From assembly GCA_017450695.1 (NCBI GenBank), contig JAFSTA010000127.1, forward strand, positions 1 to 39,328: DNA of 39,328 bases, in the 5' to 3' direction. Both the position numbers and the translations under genes were made by a program. Under the pieces are notes generated by a model. It saw only the letters and a list, made by a program, of their open reading frames with translations, was not told the origin of the DNA and did not search any database. Source of the DNA: Kiritimatiellia bacterium (lineage in GTDB: Bacteria > Verrucomicrobiota > Kiritimatiellia > RFP12 > UBA1067). Below are positions 29,251 to 38,049 of this stretch, in pieces (position 1 is the stretch's first letter; each line of letters begins with the position of its first letter).

Positions 29251-30519
29251 TTAGGCACACAAGGCTGTCAAAGGCAGAACATACACGCCGTCATCCCTGC
29301 GGTGCGCGATGCCATATACGCCGACCACGACGGCAAGGGAACGCGGCGGGGTACGGACAAACTTCGCCGCGAGTTTCTTCAGGCGGAGAGCCGCCTCATC
29401 CGCGTCTGCCGGATTGAGCTTGATCTCAAACCCGCTCCACGATCCGTCTGGGAACTGGATCACGGCGTCAATCTCGCCTCCGTCATAGTCCTGATAATGG
29501 CGTAACTTCGCGTCCATGCTCTCGGCATAGATCTCCAGATCCCGGATCGCCATCGACTCGAAAAGGAAGCCGAACGTCCGCATATCCTTTGCAAGCGATT
29601 TGGGGGATGCGTCCAAAAGCGCGGCAGCAAGCGACGGATCGCAAAACCGGTGTTTCGGAACTTGCTTGATTCGTTGGGGCGATCTGAGGAACGTGGAGAA
29701 CGGCTCCGTGTCATTCGTCAGGAACATCCTTCTGAATGCGTCCAGATAAGCGGCGACAGTGTGTATGCCCAATGACGAATCGTCCATCTCCGCAATGTCA
29801 TTCCGAATTGTCGAAGTCGATGCGGTCGTCGATTCGTTACGGGCAAGGGATCGAAGGCACTTGCGCACCTTTCCCGAATCACGCTCGATGCCGTCTAGGC
29901 GGTTGATGTCTATCCGCATGATGTTGTCCAGATATTCACGCGGGACGGCTATCGCCTGTTCAATGGGTAGCCCGATCGAGCCTGGCCAACCGCCGCGAAC
30001 GACAAGGTTGACCAGCCTTTCAATCGATGGTGTCGGAACGGTGACAATACCGATGTCGTTCCCCTCGCAAACATCGCGGACGGAAACAGCGCAGTCGGAA
30101 TCTCCGCTTTCCTGAAGGGACATGGGATGCATGGCAAGGGAGGCGATTCTCCCGGTACCAGAATGCACAACGCCTTTCAGTTGCGGAGTCGATGACCCGG
30201 TCAGAATGAACCTCCCTTTCTCGCGACTCTCGTCCGCCTGGTATCGAACCGCATCCCAGATTGCCGGAACTTCCTGCCACTCGTCAATCAGGTGGGGGGG
30301 CGCCCCCTCCAACGACTTGTTGACATCCAACCGCGCAATCTCGCGGTTTGAGAAATTGTTGGCTGGGTCGGCCAGCATGAACGCGCTCTTTGCGTGCATT
30401 GTACTCGTCCACGTCTTTCCGCACCATTTTGGCCCCTCTACAACAACGGCAGGGAACGTGGCCAGATAGAAGTCTAGCCGCTTGTCTATGAGTCGAGGTC
30501 TGTATTGTGACTTATCCAC
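29251..30519 (-). CDS. AAA ATPase of the AAA_14/DUF4143 type
   Basis: 422 residues from the GTG at 30519, chosen because GGAGG lies 6 nt upstream; an ATG at 30552 overlaps the promoter -10 and is unlikely. RPRLIDKRLDFYLATFPAVV (about 6-25) leads into the degenerate Walker A EGPKWCGKTWT. HLIDEWQEVPAIWDAVRY supplies Walker B, and ILTGSS gives the sensor. The C-terminal half matches DUF4143: a helical linker, then a restriction-like fold ending DYDGGEIDAVIQFPDGSWSG with FEIKLNP (D...E-x-K pattern). Families like this are widespread, highly duplicated and functionally obscure. It is single-gene, with tandem repeats directly upstream of its promoter. Confidence 0.88.
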   Translation of the reverse strand: MDKSQYRPRLIDKRLDFYLATFPAVVVEGPKWCGKTWTSTMHAKSAFMLADPANNFSNREIARLDVNKSLEGAPPHLIDEWQEVPAIWDAVRYQADESREKGRFILTGSSTPQLKGVVHSGTGRIASLAMHPMSLQESGDSDCAVSVRDVCEGNDIGIVTVPTPSIERLVNLVVRGGWPGSIGLPIEQAIAVPREYLDNIMRIDINRLDGIERDSGKVRKCLRSLARNESTTASTSTIRNDIAEMDDSSLGIHTVAAYLDAFRRMFLTNDTEPFSTFLRSPQRIKQVPKHRFCDPSLAAALLDASPKSLAKDMRTFGFLFESMAIRDLEIYAESMDAKLRHYQDYDGGEIDAVIQFPDGSWSGFEIKLNPADADEAALRLKKLAAKFVRTPPRSLAVVVGVYGIAHRRDDGVYVLPLTALCA

Positions 30520-30550
30520 CGCAATCCTCCAAATTGGTGAAGTGGTGTGC

Positions 30551-30579
30551 ATTGTATCAAAAAAAACGCGTGAACGCAA
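30551..30579 (-). promoter_or_regulatory. Promoter of the DUF4143 ATPase gene
   Basis: Minus strand: TTGCGT (30579-30574), 17 bp, TACAAT (30556-30551), 32 bp before the GTG at 30519. The tandem repeat array starts 3 bp upstream of the -35 box. Confidence 0.7.
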
Positions 30580-30582
30580 TAG

Positions 30583-30674
30583 CAGTCACGTTTTACGGCG
30601 TTTCACAGTCACGTTTTACGAAATTTAACAGTCATACTTTACGGCGTTTCACAGTCACGTTTTACGAAATGGGC
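30583..30674 (+). repeat. Four 23-bp tandem repeats upstream of the ATPase promoter
   Basis: Units start at 30583, 30606, 30629 and 30652 with an exact 23-bp period. Each opens CAGTCACGTTTTACG or CAGTCATACTTTACG; the variable tail alternates between GCGTTTCA and AAATTTAA or AAATGGGC. Units 3-4 form the 43-bp copy also present at 28031. With about two turns of DNA per unit the array suits cooperative protein binding or recombination. Confidence 0.85.
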
Positions 30675-30716
30675 TTGTGGGGACGACAGCTTGGACAACG
30701 GGTAAACCGAAGTAAA

Positions 30717-30786
30717 ACCACGAAATACACGGAAGATTATCAGTTTTTGGGGACGGCGATTCCGTGAGTTCCGTGTACTCCGTGGT
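30717..30786. repeat. Imperfect long palindrome
   Basis: ACCACGAAATACACGGAA (30717-30734) pairs at 16 of 18 positions with TTCCGTGTACTCCGTGGT (30769-30786), with a 34-nt loop. The flanking gap 30675-30954 also holds TCTGCGTACTCTGCG repeat text near 30895 and no gene. It may terminate or stabilise transcripts of the minus-strand lipid operon, but no T-run is evident. Confidence 0.5.
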
Positions 30787-30954
30787 GAATCATGGCACTT
30801 GGGAATTATGCGGACTTTCACCATTTGGGTGAATTGCTTTTCTGTCGCCATGCGTGCATTTGGAATCGAAAAGCCTCTGTTCCCGACTCTTTTTCTGCGT
30901 ACTCTGCGTTTTCAGTGGCTCTGTGTCCGGAACGATAATCCTCCCGCCGGGACA

Positions 30955-32469
30955 TCAGACCTCCAGCGCACCGTAGTCGATCTTCGAGGCATGACGGGGA
31001 TCTCGCGGAATGCGGGCGACCACCCGGACCTCGTCATGCGGCACGCGTACGGGATCCAGACGGGCGGCTTCGGCTGCGGCCGCTGCGGGGGCGTCGCTCT
31101 CCAGCACCAGCACCGCCCGCCCGTCTGCCGCCCGCACCACCGTCCCCGCCGTGCTCGATGCCAGACCCTCCAGCGCTTGTTCCACGAGCGCCGGATAGCA
31201 CCAGACGCCCGAAGCCGTCCGAAAGACGCGGCTCGCTCGTCCGAGCAGGAAGAGCTTCCCGTCCACCAGTCGCCCCGCATCGCCCGTGCGGTGGTAGATG
31301 CGTCCGCCAACGCGGATCTTGTTCGCCCGCACCGCCTCGGGATTGCGGTAATAGGTCGTAAGCACATGGTCTCCCGCCACGCAGATTTCGCCCGCCGCAC
31401 CCGGAGCCGCCTGAGCCGCCTGCCAAGCCGCCTCGGACATCTCGTGCCCGAGTTCCGCGTCAAGCCGCACGATGGCGAGGTCGAGAAAACGGTTCACTGT
31501 TCCGGCGGGAATTCCCGGTGCCAGGTCAGTCGCCGCCGCGAGTTCCTCAGCCGCAATCGCCGCAATCGGCTCGACCTCCGTGGACCCGTACACGGCGCTC
31601 ACGCGCGTACCGGGAAATGCCGCGGAAAGTTCCGCCGCGAACGCGGGGAAGACCGCCGCCCCGCCCACGTGGAGCGCGCGCAGGGTCGGAATCGGATTCG
31701 TCCCGTGAGACGCCTCTGCGAGCCGACGGTAGAACGCCGGCGAACCGGCAGTGGTCGTCACCCCGGCCCGCCGCGCCTCGGCGGCAATCCGCTCGGGGTC
31801 GATCTCGGCCGGCTTGGCGGGATTGAAGTCGGGGATCAGCGTTGACACGCCGCAGGCGAGGTTGTTGAGCGCGAAGATCGGCAGCGTCGCCAGGTCCACA
31901 TCGCCCGCCTGCACGTCGAGGGACGCCGTGAGCGCCACATGCTGCGCCCAAAGGAAGCCACAGGTCCTGAGCGCCGCCTTTGGAACGCCCGTCGAGCCCG
32001 TGGTGAAGGTAATCAGCGCCGGATCCTCGGGGCGGCATTCCGCCGGTTCAAAGTCCGCGACCGCCCGCTTCAGGCCGAAACCCGGCAGGCACCGAACGGG
32101 AATCCGCCGCAGCGCCCGCGACTTCAGGAGAAGGAGATACGCCTTTGGAATCGCGATGAATGCCTTCGCCTCCGCAAGCTCCGCGGCGTAGTCCAGCCGT
32201 TTCGGATCCGCCCATGCATCCAGGAACACCGCGACCGCGCCGATGGCGAAGACCGCGAGCAGAATCTCGTAAAGCGCAATCCCCATCGGCACGAAGAGGA
32301 CAACCCGGTCCCCCTTCCCGACCCCGCGCCGGCGCAGCTCCGCCGCCCGCCGCTCGACATGCTTGCGGAAGTCTCCGTACGTCAGCGTCTTCCCGCGATG
32401 AAGGAGGGCTGGACGCTCAGGTGCCTCGTCCGCGAAGCGACGGAGGCTTTCAAAGAGATTGGCGTTCAT
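30955..32469 (-). CDS. Acyl-adenylating ligase (AMP-binding enzyme, OleC/fatty-acid ligase-like)
   Basis: 504 residues; the ATG at 32469 overlaps the previous stop as ATGA. An ANL-superfamily enzyme: the P-loop TFTTGSTGVPKAA (154-166), YGSTEVEP (294-301), HRTGDAG (393-399), and a C-terminal subdomain ending SKIDYGALEV with Lys496 as the likely catalytic lysine. The general layout (TGDxGxL...GRxSRV...YPxxVE) resembles fatty-acid ligases related to OleC. It activates a carboxylic acid with ATP, then forms a thioester, amide or beta-lactone; the acid and acceptor are unknown. No acyl-carrier protein is visible nearby, so CoA is the likelier acceptor. Last gene of the six-gene operon. Confidence 0.9.
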   Translation of the reverse strand: MNANLFESLRRFADEAPERPALLHRGKTLTYGDFRKHVERRAAELRRRGVGKGDRVVLFVPMGIALYEILLAVFAIGAVAVFLDAWADPKRLDYAAELAEAKAFIAIPKAYLLLLKSRALRRIPVRCLPGFGLKRAVADFEPAECRPEDPALITFTTGSTGVPKAALRTCGFLWAQHVALTASLDVQAGDVDLATLPIFALNNLACGVSTLIPDFNPAKPAEIDPERIAAEARRAGVTTTAGSPAFYRRLAEASHGTNPIPTLRALHVGGAAVFPAFAAELSAAFPGTRVSAVYGSTEVEPIAAIAAEELAAATDLAPGIPAGTVNRFLDLAIVRLDAELGHEMSEAAWQAAQAAPGAAGEICVAGDHVLTTYYRNPEAVRANKIRVGGRIYHRTGDAGRLVDGKLFLLGRASRVFRTASGVWCYPALVEQALEGLASSTAGTVVRAADGRAVLVLESDAPAAAAAEAARLDPVRVPHDEVRVVARIPRDPRHASKIDYGALEV

Positions 32470-33464
32470 CCGAGTTCCTTTGCATAGAGGCGGTAGCGGC
32501 GGCAGACCTCCGCATGCGCGTGGTTTCCGATGTTGGAGGAGATGTTGTCCTCGTGCATCAACGCATGGTATGCGAGCTTGAACCCGTCCTCGTACGCCAT
32601 CTTCGCCATCCGCTCGACGAGAAGTCCGCCCAGACCGCGGCAATCCGAATCGGGAAGTACCGCGATCGTCTTGATGACGTACTCCTCCCCTGCAGGGGCG
32701 TAGGCGTTCGGGAAGCCGAAGACGAATCCGACGGGCGTCCCGTCCGCGCGCCGCGCGATCGCCGCATCGTGCGGACGCAACCGTCCGACGAGGGGTAGGT
32801 ACTGCGCGAGGAAGGCCTCGCGGGTGATCGGCGCATAGACGAAGTTGTGGCGGAAGCTCACGACCGACACGTCGTAAATGGCGTTCAGCTCCTCCTCCAA
32901 GCGGTCGGGACGGAAGTCGTAGACGGTCACCCCGCGCTTTTCCAAGATCCGCGTCGCCTTCTCGACCCGGGGGAATGAATCGGGGCCAAGCGGGAAACAC
33001 GACGAGGTGTAGTTCGCGATGATTTCGTAACCGAGCGCTTCCCATAGTCCACAGTAGTAGGCGGGATTCATTGGCTCCAGCGGGAAGCGGCACGGCGCAC
33101 CTTCGGGAAGCGCGAGACGGTACGGCGCCCAGGTCGTGCCGTTCATCGGTCCCACCACGCGATGGAAACCCGCCGCACGGATGCTCGCCTCCGCCGTTCC
33201 GAGGACGGCGGCCGCGCATGCCGCATCGTCAACGCATTCAAACGACCCGATGAGTCCCGGCGTCTCATCACGGAAAGAGACATCGGGATTCGTCCAAATG
33301 CCCGCGCGGGCCAGGACATCGCCTTCGTCGCTGCGAACGACGAAGAACGGCAGGCCATCAGGCGCCAATTCACGGCGGTACAACGGACCGTACAAGCGAT
33401 GCGGAAGTTCCTCGAAGAGCGTACGTGTCTCTTCGGAAAGGAGGAAGGATTCAGCGTTTTTCAT
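32466..33464 (-). CDS. GNAT-like acyltransferase protein
   Basis: 332 residues; ATG at 33464, overlapping the upstream gene by 14 nt, with no good Shine-Dalgarno, implying translational coupling. Length and sequence suggest two GNAT-like halves. The first (about 60-170) contains GLIGSFECVDD and the segment VVGPMNGTTWAPYRL, found in large uncharacterised GNAT proteins. The second (about 200-325) has the acetyl-CoA-loop-like VIKTIAVLPDSDCRGLGGLL. It likely transfers an acyl group to an amine. In this operon a plausible acceptor is the amino group made by the BtaA-like enzyme, with the acyl donor coming from the downstream ligase. That link is inference. Confidence 0.75.
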   Translation of the reverse strand: MKNAESFLLSEETRTLFEELPHRLYGPLYRRELAPDGLPFFVVRSDEGDVLARAGIWTNPDVSFRDETPGLIGSFECVDDAACAAAVLGTAEASIRAAGFHRVVGPMNGTTWAPYRLALPEGAPCRFPLEPMNPAYYCGLWEALGYEIIANYTSSCFPLGPDSFPRVEKATRILEKRGVTVYDFRPDRLEEELNAIYDVSVVSFRHNFVYAPITREAFLAQYLPLVGRLRPHDAAIARRADGTPVGFVFGFPNAYAPAGEEYVIKTIAVLPDSDCRGLGGLLVERMAKMAYEDGFKLAYHALMHEDNISSNIGNHAHAEVCRRYRLYAKELG

Positions 33465-34515
33465 AGGCGCTCACGGAAATGAAAGAGACGACTAGGGACA
33501 GGACGTAAACGGGCGTCGACACCCAGAGGTTGGCCCAACCGCCGAGCTTCTCGGCGAGATTGAAACCCATCACCACTAGGAACGGCAGGGCGGCCAGGGC
33601 AAAGACAGTGCGGACCTCGGCTAGGCGAAGCGTCTTGCTGTGGTGGATGGCAACGGCGCCCGCCACCGTCATCACGCCCCACCACGGCGAGTGGAGTCCG
33701 CTTGCCAGATAGACGAGTAGAGCCGTCACCACGCGTCCCGAACCCTGCATGACGCGCAGGAGGCGCATCGGGATGCAGACGGCCACGAATGCCGTCGCCA
33801 GGCAGACGATCTGGTACGTCATCGCACACAGATCGGGATGCGCGTTCTTGATGAGGATCGCCATCACGCCAATGGGTATCGCCACGTTGTCCGACCCGCC
33901 AAGGGAGACGCTTTCGAAGAGCGTGACAAGGACTCCAATCATGAAGGCGAGGACGGACGCCTCGAGCGGCGCTATGCCGACGACGAGAAGCAGGATGTGA
34001 TGTACCAGCGCGTAGGTCACGAGGAAAAAGAAGAAGGAGCCTTCAAGCGAACGGTAGTCCTCGCCGTCCACCCGATAGCGGAAGCGTCCGTATCGTTCGC
34101 CGACGAGCGCCGCCGCCGTATCGGACAATGCCAGAACCAGGATCGCGATCTCGTAGAACGCGAAACACCGGTAGAACGTCGCCAACAGGAAGCAGAGGTA
34201 GAGCGCGAGCGGGTGCAGGATGCCCCCGTGCGAACGGCGCTTCACGTCGTTGACCGCATGGAGCTGTCCGCGTCGGCTGAGGCAGAAGATGAGCACGAAG
34301 AAACCTCCGCAAATCACCAGCACCGACCAGTGCGAACGGAAGAGGACCGGAAACAGCAACGCCGACCCGCAACCGCCGATGTGCAGAAGCTTGCGCGACT
34401 GCTCCGGGGAGAGGATCCCGCGCCGTCGCAGAAACTCGCCGATGCCGAAAATCGCACCGGTCAACAGCGTCAGCCCCAGGGCGCCGCAACACTCACGAAC
34501 GAAGGACATCCACAT
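33451..34515 (-). CDS. DGK1/dolichol-kinase/phytol-kinase-type CTP-dependent lipid kinase
   Basis: 354 residues from the ATG at 34515 (GGAG 6 nt upstream), overlapping the previous gene by 23 nt. Integral membrane protein with about 9-10 hydrophobic helices. Family signatures are visible: RKLLHIGG (41-48), the nucleotide-binding SDTAAALVGERYG (131-143) and RSLEGS (155-160), as in yeast Dgk1, Sec59 and plant VTE5 farnesol/phytol kinases. These phosphorylate diacylglycerol or long isoprenoid alcohols with CTP. The C-terminal 130 residues extend beyond the minimal domain with more membrane segments. Whether the substrate is diacylglycerol or a prenol is open; both fit the operon. Confidence 0.85.
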   Translation of the reverse strand: MWMSFVRECCGALGLTLLTGAIFGIGEFLRRRGILSPEQSRKLLHIGGCGSALLFPVLFRSHWSVLVICGGFFVLIFCLSRRGQLHAVNDVKRRSHGGILHPLALYLCFLLATFYRCFAFYEIAILVLALSDTAAALVGERYGRFRYRVDGEDYRSLEGSFFFFLVTYALVHHILLLVVGIAPLEASVLAFMIGVLVTLFESVSLGGSDNVAIPIGVMAILIKNAHPDLCAMTYQIVCLATAFVAVCIPMRLLRVMQGSGRVVTALLVYLASGLHSPWWGVMTVAGAVAIHHSKTLRLAEVRTVFALAALPFLVVMGFNLAEKLGGWANLWVSTPVYVLSLVVSFISVSAYEKR

Positions 34516-35599
34516 GGTAGGCTCCGTAGAAGAACGCCTGGTTGTTCGCAAACAACCGGTCGGCCAGTTCCGTCTGCCGCGCAAAGGCCTCAGGCAACGC
34601 GTCCGTCAGCTTGCGCGGCAGCATCATGTTGTAGTAGGCGTACACGGCGCCCGGCGCGGACCGGGACACCAGCTCCTCCGCCATCGCGCGGAAGAGATCC
34701 GGCCCCATGTACTCGAAGATGTCCGAGAGATTGAAGAAACTATACCCCTCCGGTTCCCGCGCAAGGTCGCCCGGCGCACCCTGGACGAACTTCAGCCGGT
34801 CGAGCCGCGAACGGATCGTCTCGAAGTTCTCCGCCCGCGCATAGTGCGGGAGCACGCCATCGAAGGTGCCGAAGATCGTGTAGCGGAGATAGGGGTTGTC
34901 GTCTGTCGGCAATTCGGACATCGCCCGCTCGGCGCGTTTCCAGATCTCGCCGGAGATTGCGACCGTGCGGACGTAGCGGAAGAACTCCGGGTCGCGCCCC
35001 AAGCGCCCCATCACCCACCTGTTGAAGAAGAGCTTGAAGAGCAGGCGGTAGCGGAGATTTGCCCACGTCTTGCGGAAGAACGCCCGGCGCTCCTCCAATC
35101 CCTTCGCCCGCAGCAATTCCTGCCGTTCGCGCCGCGTGTGCGTCAGCGGCAGGATACGTCGGGCGAAGATGCGGAAATACGACTCGAACTTACCGGCATC
35201 AATGACACCGCCTTCGAGCAGGTCCTGCCGGGAGTCATAGCGTTCGCGGGGCGGCTCCTCCAGCGCCGCGCGCACCTTCTCGCGGTAGAGCGCCGACCGT
35301 TCGCCTGGCTCTGCCGCGGCGAAGCCAAGAAAACGCAGGAACGCCCCGTGTTCGAGCGTGCGGAATGCCGCGGCCTTGAGGGCACAGAGGTCGAGTTGCG
35401 CACGGTTGAGATCGAAGGCCGTCACCGACACGGGATCACCGCAGAGAAGCGAGAACGAGTTGTCTCCCGCCGATGCGATCGAAAGGCAGCGCGCCCGCGC
35501 CGGCAGCGCACCGAGCAACAGCAGCGGGTCTTCCCAGCAGTTGGCGTAACGGACGAAGTCGAACTTCGCGCGATCCTGAATCGCCTGGCCCTTGCTCAC
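34493..35599 (-). CDS. DUF3419 / BtaA-like SAM-dependent aminocarboxypropyl transferase
   Basis: 368 residues from the GTG at 35599, in a GTGA overlap with the previous gene and with AAGGAG 5 nt upstream. The N-terminal YANCWEDPLLLLGAL (18-32) and the SAM pocket SIASAGDNSFSLL (40-52) plus FDLNRAQLDLCALKAAAF (62-79) match BtaA, which moves the 3-amino-3-carboxypropyl group of SAM onto diacylglycerol to give diacylglyceryl-homoserine, the precursor of betaine lipids. No BtaB N-methyltransferase is in the operon. If it is a true BtaA, the product would stay a free amine or be modified otherwise, for instance by the GNAT-like enzyme. An acceptor other than diacylglycerol is possible. Confidence 0.88.
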   Translation of the reverse strand: MSKGQAIQDRAKFDFVRYANCWEDPLLLLGALPARARCLSIASAGDNSFSLLCGDPVSVTAFDLNRAQLDLCALKAAAFRTLEHGAFLRFLGFAAAEPGERSALYREKVRAALEEPPRERYDSRQDLLEGGVIDAGKFESYFRIFARRILPLTHTRRERQELLRAKGLEERRAFFRKTWANLRYRLLFKLFFNRWVMGRLGRDPEFFRYVRTVAISGEIWKRAERAMSELPTDDNPYLRYTIFGTFDGVLPHYARAENFETIRSRLDRLKFVQGAPGDLAREPEGYSFFNLSDIFEYMGPDLFRAMAEELVSRSAPGAVYAYYNMMLPRKLTDALPEAFARQTELADRLFANNQAFFYGAYHVDVLRS

Positions 35600-38049
35600 A
35601 CCTGCTCCTTTCCAATGACGCGCACCGTGCCGGCCGCGCCGTCCAGTTCGACCTCTTCGCCGTCCTTCACTGCGGCGAGGAGTCCCTTCACCCCAACGAC
35701 ACACGGGATGCCGAGTTCACGCGTGAGGATCGCGGCGTGCGAGAGGACGCTCCCGCGCTCGACCAGCACGCCCTTCGCAAGCGGGAAGAGCGGACCCCAC
35801 CCCGGATCCGTCCGTTCCGCCACAAGGATACACCCCGTGACATCCGCCGCCTTCGAGAGGTCGCGGATGACGCGCACCCAGCCCCGGACCGTCCCTCGGC
35901 AGCAGCCGATGCCCGAGAGACAGCCCGCCGGTGCTTCCTCCCCTGCGGACTGTGCCGCCCCGACGCTCACGGGTACACCCCCGCGTGTCTCGAACCGCTC
36001 GGGCAGGGGCGGCATCTCCGCGTATGCGTCGAACTGCGCGCGACGCGCTGCCACGACTTCCCGGAAACCCTGGGCGTCCGCACACCCGCCGGCGTAGCCC
36101 AGTACTTCGGGGAAGGTAAGGTAGAAGACGTCACGCCGCGCATCGAGGAATCCGCTCGCGACGAGACGGTCCCCGAAGGCCAGCATGAGCCTGCGGACAA
36201 CCGCAAACAGCCGCGTCCGTTCGAAGCGCAGGTTCTCGCGGTTCGACACGTAGCGTCTTGCCGCCGCGCGCAGGCGGTTGAAGAGGAATCGGCGCAACGG
36301 ATGCCCCTTGAGGGCGGAGAGATCCGGACTCGGCGGCTTTGATGGCTGCGGCGGAGGGACGGAGAGATAGCCGCGCAGCATTCCGAGAAGCGGTGTCGGA
36401 TCCATGTCGTAGGTCACGGTCTCAAGTTTCAGCTCGCCCATACACCGGCTTCCGAATTTCTTGAGATACGTCCGCCACGCGGCCGCGAAAGCCGGATTCC
36501 CATCAAGCGCGGCGAGGAATTCCGCATCCGACGAACCTTCAAGTCGTGCGCGGAGCGCGGAATCACCTCGGACGATCTCCGCGAGTTCCGCAAGGCGGCG
36601 CATCGGTTCTGCGGAGATGATGTTCCCGACGCCGACGAGGATGTCGTTCTGCATCGTCCCCGCAGAATCTACGCCCCACTGGACGAGTTTCTTCTTGAGC
36701 AGTCCGTACGCAATCATGGCGAAAAAGTCGTTCACAAGCGGTGTCCGCCAGCCGACGATGAACTCGCGTTCGAGTCCGTCGTAGATCCGCGCGAGCTCAG
36801 CCGTGGAACAGGCGGAGAAATCGTCCGCCTCAAGAGGCGCGATGACGGCGTCGAAACGCGCACGGAACTTCCGGACACGGCGCGGTAGCGTAAAGGCATA
36901 CCCGAGGATGCCACCGAGCGTGGCGAGGACGCGCAGGAATTCGGGACGGCGCGAGGGGCGGATCGTGGGCTTGTCCTTCAACGGCTCCTTGACGCCCATC
37001 ATCGTCTCCATGAACGGCGCGTTGATCCGGTATCCAGGCAGCATCATCAGCACACGGTACCAGTTGCGGAGATTGTAGTAGAAGCGTCCGTGCCAGTGGC
37101 CGAGCATTTCAAAGGCGTCCGGGTTCGCCGCGATGAGCGACGGTTCCACGCCGAGCGCGCGGCAGAACTGGCGATAGACCGCCGAATAGACGCCGCGCGC
37201 GAAAGAGAACGTGAGCGGCAGCGTGATGCCGGGATAGCTCTCGACGATGTTCGAGTTGTCCCAGAGGATCGCCTCCTCGTCCGGATCAGGCAAGGAACCG
37301 AGCGTCGTGATGGGGCGCGTCTGCAGAATACGCAGGTCGCCCTTCCCGGTATAGGCCCACTCGACGTCCTGGGGACTGCCGAAGGCCTTGGAGATCGCCT
37401 GTACGACCGTGGCGATCTCCTTCACCTGGTTTTCGGTCAGCACGGGATCCGTCCGCTCGGCGTCGTTCAGCGTCATCCGGATCGTTCCGCCGTCCGCCGC
37501 GTAGCGGACGGCATATTCCTTCTCCGTCACCGTCGCATCGATCGTCTCGCCGTGAACAACGAATGTGTCAGCCTCGGCGAGTTCGGAGACGAGTCCCTCG
37601 CCGAGGCCGCGCACGGCCGATACGGTCACGGCGCGGCGCGACCCCGTCTTGAAATCAACGGCGAAGGCAACACCCGCCGTTTCGGACTCCACCATCTCCT
37701 GGACGATGACGTTCATCCGAAGATCGGCCGGATCGACGCCGTGTTCCCGGCAATAGGCGCGAACCACGTCAGAGGTGCAGGAGGCGCGGACCTCCCGCAC
37801 GGCATCCGCCAGGCTCTCCTGCGGCACGGCCAGCCGCGTGGCGAACTGCCCCGCAAACGAACACGCGCCGCCATCCTCGGCCGAAGCCGAGGAACGGACC
37901 GCAAACCGCGCGACGCTGTCAAGCCCCGCCTCGCGCAACAGCATCGGAAGATCCTCGGGCTTGGACTCGGGACCAAGGACGATCCAGGCCGGCACGGGGA
38001 AGCCGAGTTGCCGGAGGCGTGTGAGGTTGTCCGCCTTGCCTCCGTTCAT
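35596..38049 (-). CDS. PEP-synthase-like dikinase without PEP/pyruvate barrel
   Basis: 817 residues; ATG at 38049 overlaps the previous stop as ATGA. The first 270 residues are the ATP-grasp part of PEP synthase/PPDK (GGKADNLTRLRQLGFPVPAW, RSSASAEDG, VQEMVESETAGVAF, LQTRPITTLG). About 270-700 is a helical middle region with no known match. The C terminus is the swivelling phosphohistidine domain ERGSVLSHAAILTRELGIP with His771. The C-terminal PEP/pyruvate TIM barrel is absent, the same three-part layout as rifampin phosphotransferase. So it probably splits ATP to AMP and Pi and phosphorylates an unknown acceptor held by the middle domain. In this operon a lipid or prenyl alcohol is a reasonable guess. 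Confidence 0.88.
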   Translation of the reverse strand: MNGGKADNLTRLRQLGFPVPAWIVLGPESKPEDLPMLLREAGLDSVARFAVRSSASAEDGGACSFAGQFATRLAVPQESLADAVREVRASCTSDVVRAYCREHGVDPADLRMNVIVQEMVESETAGVAFAVDFKTGSRRAVTVSAVRGLGEGLVSELAEADTFVVHGETIDATVTEKEYAVRYAADGGTIRMTLNDAERTDPVLTENQVKEIATVVQAISKAFGSPQDVEWAYTGKGDLRILQTRPITTLGSLPDPDEEAILWDNSNIVESYPGITLPLTFSFARGVYSAVYRQFCRALGVEPSLIAANPDAFEMLGHWHGRFYYNLRNWYRVLMMLPGYRINAPFMETMMGVKEPLKDKPTIRPSRRPEFLRVLATLGGILGYAFTLPRRVRKFRARFDAVIAPLEADDFSACSTAELARIYDGLEREFIVGWRTPLVNDFFAMIAYGLLKKKLVQWGVDSAGTMQNDILVGVGNIISAEPMRRLAELAEIVRGDSALRARLEGSSDAEFLAALDGNPAFAAAWRTYLKKFGSRCMGELKLETVTYDMDPTPLLGMLRGYLSVPPPQPSKPPSPDLSALKGHPLRRFLFNRLRAAARRYVSNRENLRFERTRLFAVVRRLMLAFGDRLVASGFLDARRDVFYLTFPEVLGYAGGCADAQGFREVVAARRAQFDAYAEMPPLPERFETRGGVPVSVGAAQSAGEEAPAGCLSGIGCCRGTVRGWVRVIRDLSKAADVTGCILVAERTDPGWGPLFPLAKGVLVERGSVLSHAAILTRELGIPCVVGVKGLLAAVKDGEEVELDGAAGTVRVIGKEQV

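Noticed and set aside
30583-30674. CRISPR array
   Set aside because: Units are contiguous with a 23-bp period and no unique spacers, and no cas genes are present. These are tandem iteron-like repeats.
30952-33219. Full 754-codon frame for the ligase gene
   Set aside because: The first 250 codons overlap the GNAT-like gene and look like shadow sequence. The ATGA junction at 32466-32469 gives the natural start.
34220-36097. 625-residue plus-strand frame
   Set aside because: Crosses three well-supported minus-strand genes and has no recognisable motif.
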